This document shows, piece by piece, positions 9,748 through 17,065 of a stretch of DNA of 64,000 bases. Position 1 is the first letter of the stretch; each line of letters starts with the position of its first letter. The position numbers and the translations under genes are program-made. This stretch comes from Anaerolineaceae bacterium (GTDB lineage Bacteria; Chloroflexota; Anaerolineae; Aggregatilineales; Phototrophicaceae): NCBI GenBank assembly GCA_020634135.1, contig JACKCG010000001.1, positions 62,001 to 126,000 of the forward strand, written 5' to 3'. A model generated the notes under the pieces. That model was not told where the DNA came from and made no database searches. It saw only the letters and a list, made by a program, of their open reading frames with translations.

Positions 9748-10549
9748 GATGTGAATACCGTGCCTTCCCGGTCAATGCCCGTGAGACGGGGTCAACCACC
9801 CGGCCATCCCCGATTACCACCCGGCGCACACCGCTTTCAAGGGCGGTCTTTGCGCCGAGTACTTTGCGTTTCATACGACCCTGCGCCCAGTGCATCGCGT
9901 CGTCAATCTGCCCGGCCTGTACCTGGCCGACGAAGCTCGCCTCATCAGGGAAATGGCGATACAGGCCGCGCACATTGCTCAGGATGACCAGGTTTTTGCG
10001 CGTGTATTGCCGCCGCAACTGCCGCTGCTGCTCTGTCACCATCTACGTTGAGCAGGCCGTCGCTGCTGGTAGCAAAAGGGGGTACGACAGCCACTTCCCC
10101 GCGCCGCAAGCACGCCCATTAGTGCGCTGCCATCCGCGCCCGTGATGTGTCCGGTATAATCGTCGCGCACGATCCGTACCCGGCCTGGCCATGACAGCGC
10201 GGATCGCCGTTTTACGTTCGCCCTGGATTACCACAGACTGTGTCAACCCTTGCGCCGCGATACCTAACCGGATCAATCCCCGTACAATCTCATCGTTGAC
10301 CTGTGACGCTGCTTCGACAAACAGGTCGCGCACCGGCACTGGTGTATACCGCGAACTATGACCGTCGGGTGATTGCAGCATCTGCACAGCCATGCCACGT
10401 TCGGCGGAAAGCCGTGCCATGCGTTCACTGACACCGTGTACGACAACCACAGCCTGTTCCCGTGCGATTCCGGCCAGATCACGCAGGATTTCGGCAGTAT
10501 CCACGTTTGCGCCGCCGCCAATTTTCACCACCAATATGTCTTGCATCAT
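9744..10549 (-). pseudogene. lysZ: [LysW]-aminoadipate kinase, frameshifted
   Basis: This ArgB-like amino-acid kinase phosphorylates the side chain of LysW-bound aminoadipate. Its first 110 or so codons read cleanly: ILVVKIGGGANVD, VVVVHGVSERMARLSAERG, SRYTPVPVRDLFVEAASQVN, IAAQGLTQSVVIQGERKTAI. The C-terminal part is in another frame: VILSNVRGLYRHFPDEASF, HWAQGRMKRKVLGAKTALE, RRVVIGDGRVVDPV. Adding one G to the GG run near 9763 restores LTGKGTVFTS and a TGA overlapping the lysJ ATG. The 806-base span equals about 268 codons. The two adjacent ATGs at 10549 and 10546 overlap the lysY stop. Confidence 0.88.
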
Positions 10550-11580
10550 TCATGCTCCCTACGGATAGAAACCGGGAATTCCAGCCCGGCGCGTTCATCA
10601 AAGCCCAGCATCAGGTTCATACTTTGCACGGCGCTGCCCGCCGCGCCTTTGCCCAGGTTGTCAATTGCAGCGACCACGACAAGGTGCTGTCCGCCGGTAT
10701 CCATTTCGAAGCCGATGTCACAGTAGTTCGTCCCGGCCACGATACGCGGTTCCGGCAGGCGGTGTAGCCCGCTGCGCCCATTGACCAGACGCACGAACGG
10801 TTCGTCTTGATAGGCCGCCCGGTATAGCCGCCAGATGTCTTTTTCCGTCTGTGCTTCGCGTAGTGTGACATGCGCCAGCAGGTGCGCACCGCGCACCATC
10901 TCAATCGCTGTCAGGCTGAAGTGAACCGGCGCCTGTGTTCCCAGCACCATCTCGATTTCGGCCTGGTGCCGGTGGCCGGTGGCGGCGTAAGTACGCACCG
11001 CGCCGCTGCGTACCGGGTGGTGCGACGACATGCGCGGGGTGTTGCCCGCTTCCGACGAGCCGACTTTGATTTCGGCAAACACGCGATCTGCCAGCCCGGC
11101 GCGCACCAGCGGCCCCAACCCCAGATTGGTGACAGTCGCATTACAGCCGACGCCGCTCACATACTGTGCGCTCTGCAGTCTTTTCCGGTTGACTTCCGGC
11201 AAGCCGTAAACGAAACGATTCAACCAGTCGGGGGCAGGGTGCGCCCCCATACCAGTGGGCATAGGTCTCGGGATCATCCAGCCGGAAGTCTGCCGAAAGG
11301 TCAATGATGCGTGGGGCTAGAGCAGCGTACCGTTCAATTTCCTTCGCGGCCGTGCCATGCGGAAGGCACAAAAACAACACATCGCAGGATTCCAGCGCGT
11401 CCGGGTGGATGAACTGCAACGGGAGACATCGCGCAAATTCGGATGAATGGTATGCACGTAACGCCCGGCTTCTCCCCGGCTGGTAATTTGTGTGACCGTC
11501 ACTTCAGGGTGAAAATGCAGCAGGCGCAGGAGTTCCCCGCCGGTATAGCCGCTGCCTCCCACAATTCCTGCGGCGATCAT
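10546..11580 (-). pseudogene. lysY: [LysW]-aminoadipyl phosphate reductase, frameshifted
   Basis: This ArgC-like NADPH-dependent reductase turns LysW-aminoadipyl phosphate into the semialdehyde. The N-terminus has the Rossmann glycine motif IVGGSGYTGGELLRLL. A second frame has DVLFLCLPHGTAAKEIERY and IIDLSADFRLDDPETYAHWYGG. A third, intact for about 240 codons, has YGLPEVNR, VGCNATVTNLGLGPL with the catalytic Cys, VGSSEAG, GHRHQAEIE and IDNLGKGAAGSAVQSMNLMLG. The span equals 344 residues, identical in length to the Thermus protein, so the shifts compensate. Start overlaps the lysX stop and end overlaps the lysZ ATG, both as ATGA. Confidence 0.88.
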
Positions 11581-12455
11581 ACACGCACCACCGCTGTTTC
11601 CAGGACGTAGCGGGCAACCTGCGCGGCGATGTCCACGCCGGTTGGTGCGCTGCTGTTACGGAACTCCATCGTGTGGTTGACCTCATTGACCACCAAATTC
11701 CCGTCAGCGGTTTCGAGCAGGTCAATCGCCAGGATGCCACCGCCTACCGCCGCCGCCGCCCGCTGGCACAGTGTGTCGAGTTCCGCTGTGACTGGGCAGT
11801 TCGTTGGCACTGCCGCCGCGTGCCGTGTTGGTGATCCAGTGGGGGATGTACGGTAAATCGCGCAGATGGTCTGATCCCCCACCACAAATGCCCGGATGTC
11901 ACGTCCCGGTTTCTCGATATATGCCTGCACGTAATGGGTGTGATAGGTGTAGCCTCCCCAGCGTGTGGCGGTGTTCGAGGATCGCCTCGGCGCTATCAGA
12001 GTCATTGACCCGCGCCAGCAGCCGCCCCCATGACCCGGTAACAGGTTTCATCACGGCGGGATAAGCCCACGTCATTGATTGCTTGCATCGCGCTCTCGGT
12101 ATCAAATGCGACGCGGGTGTCCGGTTGGGGGACACGAGCGGCAGCAAGCGCCAGGGTTGTCAGGAGTTTATCGGCGCAAACCACAGCCGTCGCGTAGCTG
12201 TTGAGAGTCCGTACCCCCAGCGTTCCAGGATCGCCAGCATGTACATCCCGCGTGATGTGCTGACACAGCGTTCGAGCACCAGGTCGTAATCGCGCCAGGG
12301 CGTGCCGGATGGAGCGAGCTGGCTGGGCCGCTGGTCAGGTCTATATTCAGGTCACGATCCAGAATGATGTCCGGTTCGATCCCGGCATTCTGAAAAGCGC
12401 TGATGAGGAGCTTTTCTTCGGCGCGGATGTGCGTTATCAGCAAGGCCAGCCGCAT
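11577..12455 (-). pseudogene. lysX: LysW-aminoadipate ligase, frameshifted
   Basis: This ATP-grasp ligase joins 2-aminoadipate to the C-terminal Glu of LysW. Blocks in order over four frames are LALLITHIRAEEKLLISAF, DYDLVLERCVSTSRGMYM, VVCADKLLTTLALAAARVPQ, VMKPVTGSWGRLLARVND, YVQAYIEKPGRDIRAFVVGD, CPVTAELDTLCQRAAAAVG and LVVNEVNHTMEFRNS. The VNEVNHTMEF block is the ATP-grasp metal-binding segment. The ATG lies two bases after the lysW stop. One shift comes from a G-run that is one base short (CTGGGGG, about 12227). Another needs removal of a T near 12063, so not all events are deletions. ArgX, the glutamate-specific paralogue, is excluded mainly by the AAA genes in the same operon. Confidence 0.86.
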
Positions 12456-12457
12456 GA

Positions 12458-12634
12458 TTATTCACCCCAATCCTCTTCAACTTCCGGCGCATAATCGAGT
12501 TCAAGTGGCTGCAAGCTGATAACTTCCAGTTCTACGCCACACTCCGGGCAGGCGATAATCTCATTCTGCATCACGTTGCCGGGTAGAGTGATCGTGGCGG
12601 CGCATTCCAGGCATTCAATCGTATGGTTACTCAC
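12458..12634 (-). CDS. lysW: LysW amino-group carrier protein
   Basis: This 58-residue acidic carrier was read directly from the minus strand. It protects the alpha-amino group of aminoadipate while the side chain is converted to lysine. Two zinc-ribbon-like pairs are visible: CLEC (residues 8-11) and CPEC (29-32). The C-terminal EDWGE is the hallmark of LysW; its last Glu is where LysX attaches the substrate. The GTG start at 12634 has GAGAGGA upstream at good spacing. It is the first gene of the operon and the only one with an undamaged frame. The attenuator leader ends 40 bases upstream. Confidence 0.93.
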   Translation of the reverse strand: MSNHTIECLECAATITLPGNVMQNEIIACPECGVELEVISLQPLELDYAPEVEEDWGE

Positions 12635-12673
12635 TGTCAGTTCCTCTCATAATTGGCATTCGATGGACAAAAT

Positions 12674-12704
12674 AAAAACCGCCGTCCGGTGTTCCAGACG
12701 GCGG
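12674..12704 (-). terminator. Attenuator terminator 2, directly upstream of lysW
   Basis: On the minus strand, CCGCCGTC (12704-12697) pairs perfectly with GACGGCGG (12686-12679) around a 10-base loop, followed by TTTTTATTTT. The flanking AAG and TTT can extend the stem. It lies 7 bases after the stop of leader peptide 2 and 40 bases before lysW, so transcription must read through it for the operon to be expressed. Confidence 0.85.
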
Positions 12705-12711
12705 CTTGCAC

Positions 12712-12810
12712 TTAGCAATCAGGATGCAAGACGAACGATCCAGAACTCGGTTCCGGTTTGGGCTTCTTGCACTTCTTCTTGCTGTCGGTTGGAATGATCC
12801 AGTGTAACAT
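12712..12810 (-). CDS. Lys-rich leader peptide 2 of the lysine operon (proposed)
   Basis: This 32-codon open frame has a strong Shine-Dalgarno (GAGGA, about 5 bases before the ATG at 12810). Codons 11-18 read K-K-K-C-K-K-P-K: six lysine codons in eight. The stop is at 12714-12712 and an intrinsic terminator follows at once. This is the layout of amino-acid attenuation leaders such as those of trp, his and thr operons. A 9-base direct repeat AAGTGCAAG occurs in the Lys codons (12774-12766) and again at the terminator foot (12713-12705). The intervening CTTGCA (12730-12725) could pair with either copy. A small functional lysine-rich protein is the alternative. Confidence 0.65.
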   Translation of the reverse strand: MLHWIIPTDSKKKCKKPKPEPSSGSFVLHPDC

Positions 12811-12839
12811 GGTGTCCTCATTCTGGTCGGAGTGCCAAC

Positions 12840-12864
12840 AAAAAAACCCGCCTGTGGGCGGGTT
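12840..12864 (-). terminator. Attenuator terminator 1
   Basis: On the minus strand AACCCGCC (12864-12857), loop CACA, GGCGGGTT (12852-12845) form an 8-bp perfect stem, with the T-run continuing to 12840. It lies about 50 bases after leader peptide 1 and upstream of the ribosome-binding site of leader peptide 2. Confidence 0.85.
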
Positions 12865-12925
12865 CTTGCGGTCTCGTTCCTGTTTCTGTTCAGGAAAGCA
12901 AAAGCGCCCACAAACTCAGGTGTGG
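12854..12925 (-). promoter_or_regulatory. Antiterminator and protector helices of attenuator 1
   Basis: Three alternative pairings are visible. Protector 1:2 is CCACA (12925-12921) with TGTGG (12912-12908). Antiterminator 2:3 is GTGGGCG (12911-12905) with CGCCCAC (12860-12854), extended by TTTTGC (12903-12898) with GCAAGA (12869-12864), enclosing a small hairpin TTCCTG/CAGGAA (12896-12891 with 12882-12877). Terminator 3:4 uses 12864-12857. Helix 2:3 takes part of the terminator 5' arm, so the two exclude each other. The stop codon of leader peptide 1 (12918-12916) lies 4 bases before segment 2. A terminating ribosome would cover segment 2 and allow termination, whereas one stalled at the Lys codons would leave it free. 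Confidence 0.7.
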
Positions 12926-12960
12926 TTCTGCTTCTTTACTTTCTTGCTGAACAGATTCAT
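12916..12960 (-). CDS. Lys-rich leader peptide 1 of the lysine operon (proposed)
   Basis: This 14-codon frame encodes MNLFSKKVKKQNHT, with four Lys codons in a five-codon run (12945-12931). No strong Shine-Dalgarno directly precedes it. However, a 7-codon frame (12986-12963, MKQDEMS) with AAGG upstream ends three bases before this ATG, so translation may be coupled. Its value rests on the Lys codons sitting 4 to 8 codons before the stop and on the antiterminator just after the stop. An overlapping 28-codon frame from 12976 lacks this arrangement. Confidence 0.55.
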   Translation of the reverse strand: MNLFSKKVKKQNHT

Positions 12961-13001
12961 AATCACGACATTTCATCCTGCTTCATTATTGCGACCTTCA
13001 C

Positions 13002-13031
13002 ACTGTACAACAACTTGTCCCTATCCGTCAA
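13002..13031 (-). promoter_or_regulatory. Promoter of the lysine operon leader
   Basis: On the minus strand TTGACG (13031-13026) is followed after 18 bases by TACAGT (13007-13002). Transcription would start near 12995, about 360 bases upstream of lysW, and would include both leader units. Confidence 0.55.
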
Positions 13032-13231
13032 CCGGATGCCATAGACAATGTTTACTGTACATGTTGCCCAACCCGCGACGTGTTAATCCCGGTTTGTAGA
13101 TTCAAATTTGTATTCGGAGTTTTGGGGTGCGCTGTTGGGGTGGTTGTGATATTGTTACATTGAAGTTGAATCGATAAATTCTATGACTCACGGGTGCCGG
13201 TAGTGAGTCGCAAGGATTGAGGGCATTGGCT

Positions 13232-13945
13232 ATGGATCACTTCAGAGGCAAGCTGGGGAGTTTAAGCGACCGGTCAGTGATGCTCATTTTATTGGGGATC
13301 GCGATTGGTGGCAGTATCGCGTCGGGTGTTTTGAACGTGATTTTCCAGAACGAATCGTTTTCACAGTGGTCAGTGAATTGGCTGCAAAACCTGAGTACCG
13401 AAATGTTTGGGGCGTTTCTGGCGTTCTGGTTGTTGCAGATCATCCTGGGTAAACGTCGCGAAAAAGAACGCCTCATTCGCCAGATGCGCAGCCGCGATAA
13501 TGGGTTAGCGTTGCAAGCGGTGGGGGAATTGGGGGCGAATGGCTGGCTGGGTGATGGGTCATTGAAGAACGCCGACCTATGGAATGCCAATCTCAAAAGC
13601 GTCAATATCTGGGATGTCAACCTCAAAGGGGCAGACCTGCACGGCGCGAATTTCCAGGATGCGCGGATGGAGCGCGGTAACCTGACCGGTGCGAATCTGT
13701 GGAAAGCCAATCTTCAAGGGATTACGATGTTCGATGTGACGCTGGAAGGTGCGGACTTGTTCGCGGCTAACCTGGAGGGCGCGGTGTTATATAACGTTGA
13801 GTTTGATGAGCGCACGCGCCTGCCTGATGGCAGCAAGTGGACTCCAGATGCTGATCTCACTCAATTTGGGGCACGGCAGGAGGGGGAACCCCCGTTTGAT
13901 ACCCTATCTGCTCCTGCACCGCTGTCTCCACCCCCATCCCATTGA
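13232..13945 (+). CDS. Membrane protein with pentapeptide repeats
   Basis: This 237-residue protein has two hydrophobic segments near the N-terminus (about residues 15-40 and 55-75), then a charged stretch KRREKERLIRQ. From about residue 105 to 185 runs a right-handed beta-helix of pentapeptide repeats (ADLWN, ANLKS, VNIWD, ADLHG, ANFQD, ANLWK and others). The tail is rich in proline. Such repeats usually mediate protein contacts, and the function is unknown. ATG at 13232 is preferred over a TTG at 13217 because GAGGG stands at proper spacing. It is divergent from the lysine operon leader; the 200 bases between hold a possible TTGAAG/TATGAC promoter. Confidence 0.75.
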   Translation: MDHFRGKLGSLSDRSVMLILLGIAIGGSIASGVLNVIFQNESFSQWSVNWLQNLSTEMFGAFLAFWLLQIILGKRREKERLIRQMRSRDNGLALQAVGELGANGWLGDGSLKNADLWNANLKSVNIWDVNLKGADLHGANFQDARMERGNLTGANLWKANLQGITMFDVTLEGADLFAANLEGAVLYNVEFDERTRLPDGSKWTPDADLTQFGARQEGEPPFDTLSAPAPLSPPPSH

Positions 13946-13989
13946 GCTTCTCACTTTTCCCTGTACGTGCAGTCCGAACCATACGAATC

Positions 13990-14017
13990 AAAAGCCGCCC
14001 CTGTAAAACGGAGCGGC
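13990..14017 (-). terminator. Terminator of the cold-shock gene
   Basis: GCCGC (14017-14013 on the minus strand) pairs with GCGGC (13998-13994), with extra inner CC/GG pairing, followed by TTTTG. It lies 27 bases after the csp stop. Confidence 0.55.
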
Positions 14018-14043
14018 CTGGTATTTCTGGTAGGGTAGAATGA

Positions 14044-14256
14044 TTACTTGATAACGGTTACGCCGCTGGCCTGAAGACCCTTCTTGCCCTGTGTGATTTC
14101 GAATTCAACCTTATCACCTTCATTCAGTGTGCGGTAGCCGTCGCTGCGGATTTCCGAATAATGAACAAAGAGATCGTCGCCGCCTTCACGCGAAATAAAA
14201 CCGAAGCCTTTTTCGCTGTTGAACCACTTAACAACACCTGTAGTACGTTCTGACAT
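14044..14256 (-). CDS. Cold-shock domain protein
   Basis: This 70-residue single cold-shock domain protein of the CspA family binds single-stranded RNA/DNA and acts as an RNA chaperone. RNP1 is KGFGFI (residues 16-21) and RNP2 is DLFVHY (28-33). WFNSEKGFGF and the FEITQGKKGLQASGV end are typical. AGGAG precedes the ATG. The likely promoter at 14375-14403 gives a 5' leader of about 110 bases, which is common for cold-shock genes. Confidence 0.93.
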   Translation of the reverse strand: MSERTTGVVKWFNSEKGFGFISREGGDDLFVHYSEIRSDGYRTLNEGDKVEFEITQGKKGLQASGVTVIK

Positions 14257-14374
14257 GGTAAAACTACTCCTGACTTGTTCTGTTTGTGTGATAGCTCTGC
14301 TGCATCTAGAGGCTATCTACACGTTTCAGAAGCCTTTGTTGCATGAAGCTATTGAGCGGTTGCCCTGAATAAGT

Positions 14375-14403
14375 ATTGTAATGATTTATCAATTTTATTG
14401 CAA
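14375..14403 (-). promoter_or_regulatory. Promoter of the cold-shock gene
   Basis: On the minus strand TTGCAA (14403-14398), a 17-base AT-rich spacer, then TACAAT (14380-14375). Predicted start is near 14368, leaving a long leader before the ATG at 14256. Confidence 0.6.
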
Positions 14404-14428
14404 GGTGTTTTTCGTGAATTGATAGAAG

Positions 14429-14941
14429 TCAGTGTTTTCGCACCACTTCCCAGGCAAGATGGCTGATTTCCGGGAGGATGAGCTGCTCCATTGCGGTTTT
14501 CACAGCGTTGGTGCTGCCCGGCATGGATACCAGCAGGACATTCCGGTAAACGCCCGCCGTCGCCCGGCTGAGCATGGCCGCCGCGCCGATTTGCTGGTAG
14601 CTAATCATGCGGAACAGTTCTCCGAAGCCGGGCAGAGTTTTTTCCAGGTAGCGGCTGATGACATCATAGGTCGTATCACGCGGGCTGATCCCCGTGCCGC
14701 CGTTGAAGAAGATGATCTGCACACCCGGCAACGCGGCCAGTTCTTCAATCACGTCCGCCACTTGGTCGGGTTCATCCTTAATCAGGCGATACGCCGCGAT
14801 CTTGTGGCCGAGTTCGGATAATCGAGCTTCCAAATAGACACGATTCTCGTCAGTTTCCGGGGTTCGGCTGTCACTCACCGTCACAATTGCCGCTGTGACC
14901 GGGGCATCGCCAGCACGAAGACGGTGGTCATCTGCGCTCAT
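14429..14941 (-). CDS. moaB: MoaB/Mog-type molybdopterin biosynthesis protein
   Basis: This 170-residue protein has the MoCF-binding fold that adenylates molybdopterin before metal insertion. The motifs NGGTGISPRDTTYD and SMPGSTNAV are the usual nucleotide/pterin-binding loops, and AIVTVSDSRTPETDEN is the family N-terminus. It begins two bases after the stop of the ABC permease gene, so it is probably cotranscribed with the transporter. That pairing is unexplained: no molybdate transporter features were seen in the permeases. Confidence 0.85.
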   Translation of the reverse strand: MSADDHRLRAGDAPVTAAIVTVSDSRTPETDENRVYLEARLSELGHKIAAYRLIKDEPDQVADVIEELAALPGVQIIFFNGGTGISPRDTTYDVISRYLEKTLPGFGELFRMISYQQIGAAAMLSRATAGVYRNVLLVSMPGSTNAVKTAMEQLILPEISHLAWEVVRKH

Positions 14942-14943
14942 AG

Positions 14944-15903
14944 TTACACTTTCTTATCTGAATAAGGGTCGAGAGCGTCACGCAGGCCGTCGCCTACGAA
15001 GTTGATACTCAACACCGTGAGCAGGATAAATACACCAGGGAAGAACCAGTACCAGGGGGCGTCTTTGATAATCTGAAACTCCTGCGCCTCGGTGAGCATG
15101 TTCCCCCAGCTTGCAGTGGGTGCTTGTACGCCCAACCCCAGGAAACTCACATAAGCCTCGGCAAGGATCGCTCCGGCGACTCCCAGGGTGGCCGCGACGA
15201 TAACTGAGGCCATTGTATTCGGCAGGATATGCGACCAGATGATGAGGCGGTTCGGTACGCCCAACGCCCGCGCTGCCAGCACAAACTCGGTTTCCTTGAG
15301 CGACAGCACATTGGAACGCACAATACGCGCCAGTCCCATCCAGCTCGTGAGACCGATAATGATGATAATCACGATCACACTACCACTGAAACTGCGCCCG
15401 AACATCTCAACGGTTGGGATTTTATTGCCGAAGAACTTAGAGAGTACCAACAGCAGCAGCAGTGACGGGATACTGAGCATCGCTTCGGTAAGGCGCATGA
15501 GGATTGCATCAATCAGGCCACCATAAAACCCGGCCACCGCGCCGATGGCTGTACCTAGCATGACTTCTACGAGCATCGCTAATACACCAATGAGCAATGA
15601 AATCTGTCCGCCGTAGATGGTTCGTGCCATGATGTCGCGCCCGATACGATCCGTGCCGAAAAGGTGTTCCACTGACGGCGGTTGCAACCGGATGCTGGTA
15701 TCGTTGAAGTTAGCATCCGCTTCACTAAACACGAATGAGCCGACGACAATATAGCCGATCACCAGTCCCAACAGGATGAACCCGAATACTGCTGCGCGGT
15801 GGCGTATTAAACGCCGCAAAACAGTCAACAGGGGAGAACGGACGGCTTCTACTTCCTCAGATGATAGCGTCACCGGGGTTGAAGCTGCATCAACCGTTGT
15901 CAT
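14944..15903 (-). CDS. Peptide-type ABC transporter permease (DppC/OppC family)
   Basis: This 319-residue inner-membrane permease has the OppC N-terminal domain (first transmembrane segment about residues 35-58), then the extracytoplasmic motif PSVEHLFGTDRIGRDIMAR and five more hydrophobic segments. The coupling motif that contacts the ATPase is ARALGVPNRLIIWSHILPN. It is the third gene of the unit SBP, DppB-like, DppC-like, moaB. No ATP-binding subunit is encoded in this unit, so the partner ATPases must lie elsewhere. Confidence 0.88.
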   Translation of the reverse strand: MTTVDAASTPVTLSSEEVEAVRSPLLTVLRRLIRHRAAVFGFILLGLVIGYIVVGSFVFSEADANFNDTSIRLQPPSVEHLFGTDRIGRDIMARTIYGGQISLLIGVLAMLVEVMLGTAIGAVAGFYGGLIDAILMRLTEAMLSIPSLLLLLVLSKFFGNKIPTVEMFGRSFSGSVIVIIIIIGLTSWMGLARIVRSNVLSLKETEFVLAARALGVPNRLIIWSHILPNTMASVIVAATLGVAGAILAEAYVSFLGLGVQAPTASWGNMLTEAQEFQIIKDAPWYWFFPGVFILLTVLSINFVGDGLRDALDPYSDKKV

Positions 15904-15912
15904 GGCTCCCCC

Positions 15913-16938
15913 TCAACTGTAACGGATACGCGGATCGAGCCACGTATAAACCAGATCGGTGAGCAGTTGGAACACGACAACGGCCACAGTGATAATCAGC
16001 ATCAGCCCCATAATCACGGCGTAGTCAGTCCGGTTCAGATGGTCAATAAATAACCGTCCCATCCCCGGCCAGGCAAAAATCGATTCCGTCACAATTGCCC
16101 CTGCCAGGAAAAAAGGAATATCCAGGCCGATGAGAGTCGCCAGCGGCAGCGCGGCGTTCTTAAAGGCGTGGCGGTACAGGATAGCTCGTTCGGATATGCC
16201 TTTTGCCCGTGCAGTGCGGATATAGTCCGAATTAATGACTTCCAGCATGTTGGATCGGATAAAACGACTATAGGCCGCAATGCTGATAAGCGAAATTGTG
16301 GCGACAGGGAGCACCATATTCCAGATCAGCTCACCAATATTCTTGGCGGTGGACGGAGTGCTGACAGTGGGGAAGTAAGGCAGCCCCCATTCTCTGAATT
16401 TGACCGCGAATATATACAGCAGGCCAAAGCCCATCAGGAAAATCGGCATTGAGAAAAACGTAAAAGACAGCCCTGTGATGACATTATCCAATAAGGAATA
16501 CTGCTTCACAGCGGAAATAATGCCCACCAGCAACGCAAAGGAAATAATCACGATTTCGGATGAGACCATCAGGAGCAGGGTATTTGGCAGACGCTGAAAA
16601 ATAATCTCTAAAGCTGGACGCCGCGTGACAATTGACTCGCCAAAATCGCCGCGCAGCACCCCCATCCGCCGCCCCGGTGTCTCTGGCTCGCCATCACCAT
16701 CACGATCTACCAGTGTCCAATCGTTGCCGATCAGCCAGAAGAGATACTGGGTCATGATAGGCTGGTCAAGTCCCATCACCCGCCGCAGTCGTTCACGGTC
16801 AGCGGCCTTGGTCGGTTGGCGTCCGCCCAGCGTTGCCAGCGGGTCGCCGGTAGATTGCAGCAGGAGAAAGATCACGACGCTTACCAGCAGCACCAATGGA
16901 ATAGCCTGGAGCAGTCTCCGAATGATATAGTTCGTCAT
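15913..16938 (-). CDS. Peptide-type ABC transporter permease (DppB/OppB family)
   Basis: This 341-residue permease starts MTNYIIRRLLQAIPLVLLVS, the usual DppB first helix, and carries the long periplasmic loop typical of the family. The coupling motif is TARAKGISERAILYRHAFKNA. The last helix ends with DLVYTWLDPRIRYS, the conserved DppB C-terminus. The ATG at 16938 has GAGAGG upstream and is preferred over an ATG 30 bases earlier. The DppC-like gene follows after 9 bases. Confidence 0.88.
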   Translation of the reverse strand: MTNYIIRRLLQAIPLVLLVSVVIFLLLQSTGDPLATLGGRQPTKAADRERLRRVMGLDQPIMTQYLFWLIGNDWTLVDRDGDGEPETPGRRMGVLRGDFGESIVTRRPALEIIFQRLPNTLLLMVSSEIVIISFALLVGIISAVKQYSLLDNVITGLSFTFFSMPIFLMGFGLLYIFAVKFREWGLPYFPTVSTPSTAKNIGELIWNMVLPVATISLISIAAYSRFIRSNMLEVINSDYIRTARAKGISERAILYRHAFKNAALPLATLIGLDIPFFLAGAIVTESIFAWPGMGRLFIDHLNRTDYAVIMGLMLIITVAVVVFQLLTDLVYTWLDPRIRYS

Positions 16939-17013
16939 CAATGCGCCTCTCAATACCTGTTCGCGCACAATTGCAGTTATATGGACTTGCGACCAACCAG
17001 CATGTGATACAAA

Positions 17014-17043
17014 TGTGGGGCAGGAATACTGGCCTGCCCCACA
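17014..17043 (-). terminator. Intra-operon hairpin between SBP and permease genes
   Basis: An 11-bp perfect stem, TGTGGGGCAGG with CCTGCCCCACA (17014-17024 / 17033-17043), has an 8-base loop and only a short TTTG after it on the minus strand. It may act as a partial terminator or mRNA stabiliser that keeps the binding protein more abundant than the permeases. Confidence 0.6.
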
Positions 17044-17065
17044 CCATTGGTCAATCGTTGCCGAA

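Noticed and set aside
3673..12634. Separate small genes for each open fragment of the lysine operon
   Set aside because: Adjacent fragments continue the same conserved proteins in order, and spans match full-length family members, so they are pieces of nine genes.
12627..12911. A 94-codon minus-strand frame across the lysine leader
   Set aside because: It runs through both terminators, lacks a ribosome-binding site and family features; the two short Lys-rich frames explain the region better.
12674..13031. A lysine riboswitch (L-box) upstream of lysW
   Set aside because: I saw no L-box core; the region is instead organised as two short frames each followed by a terminator.
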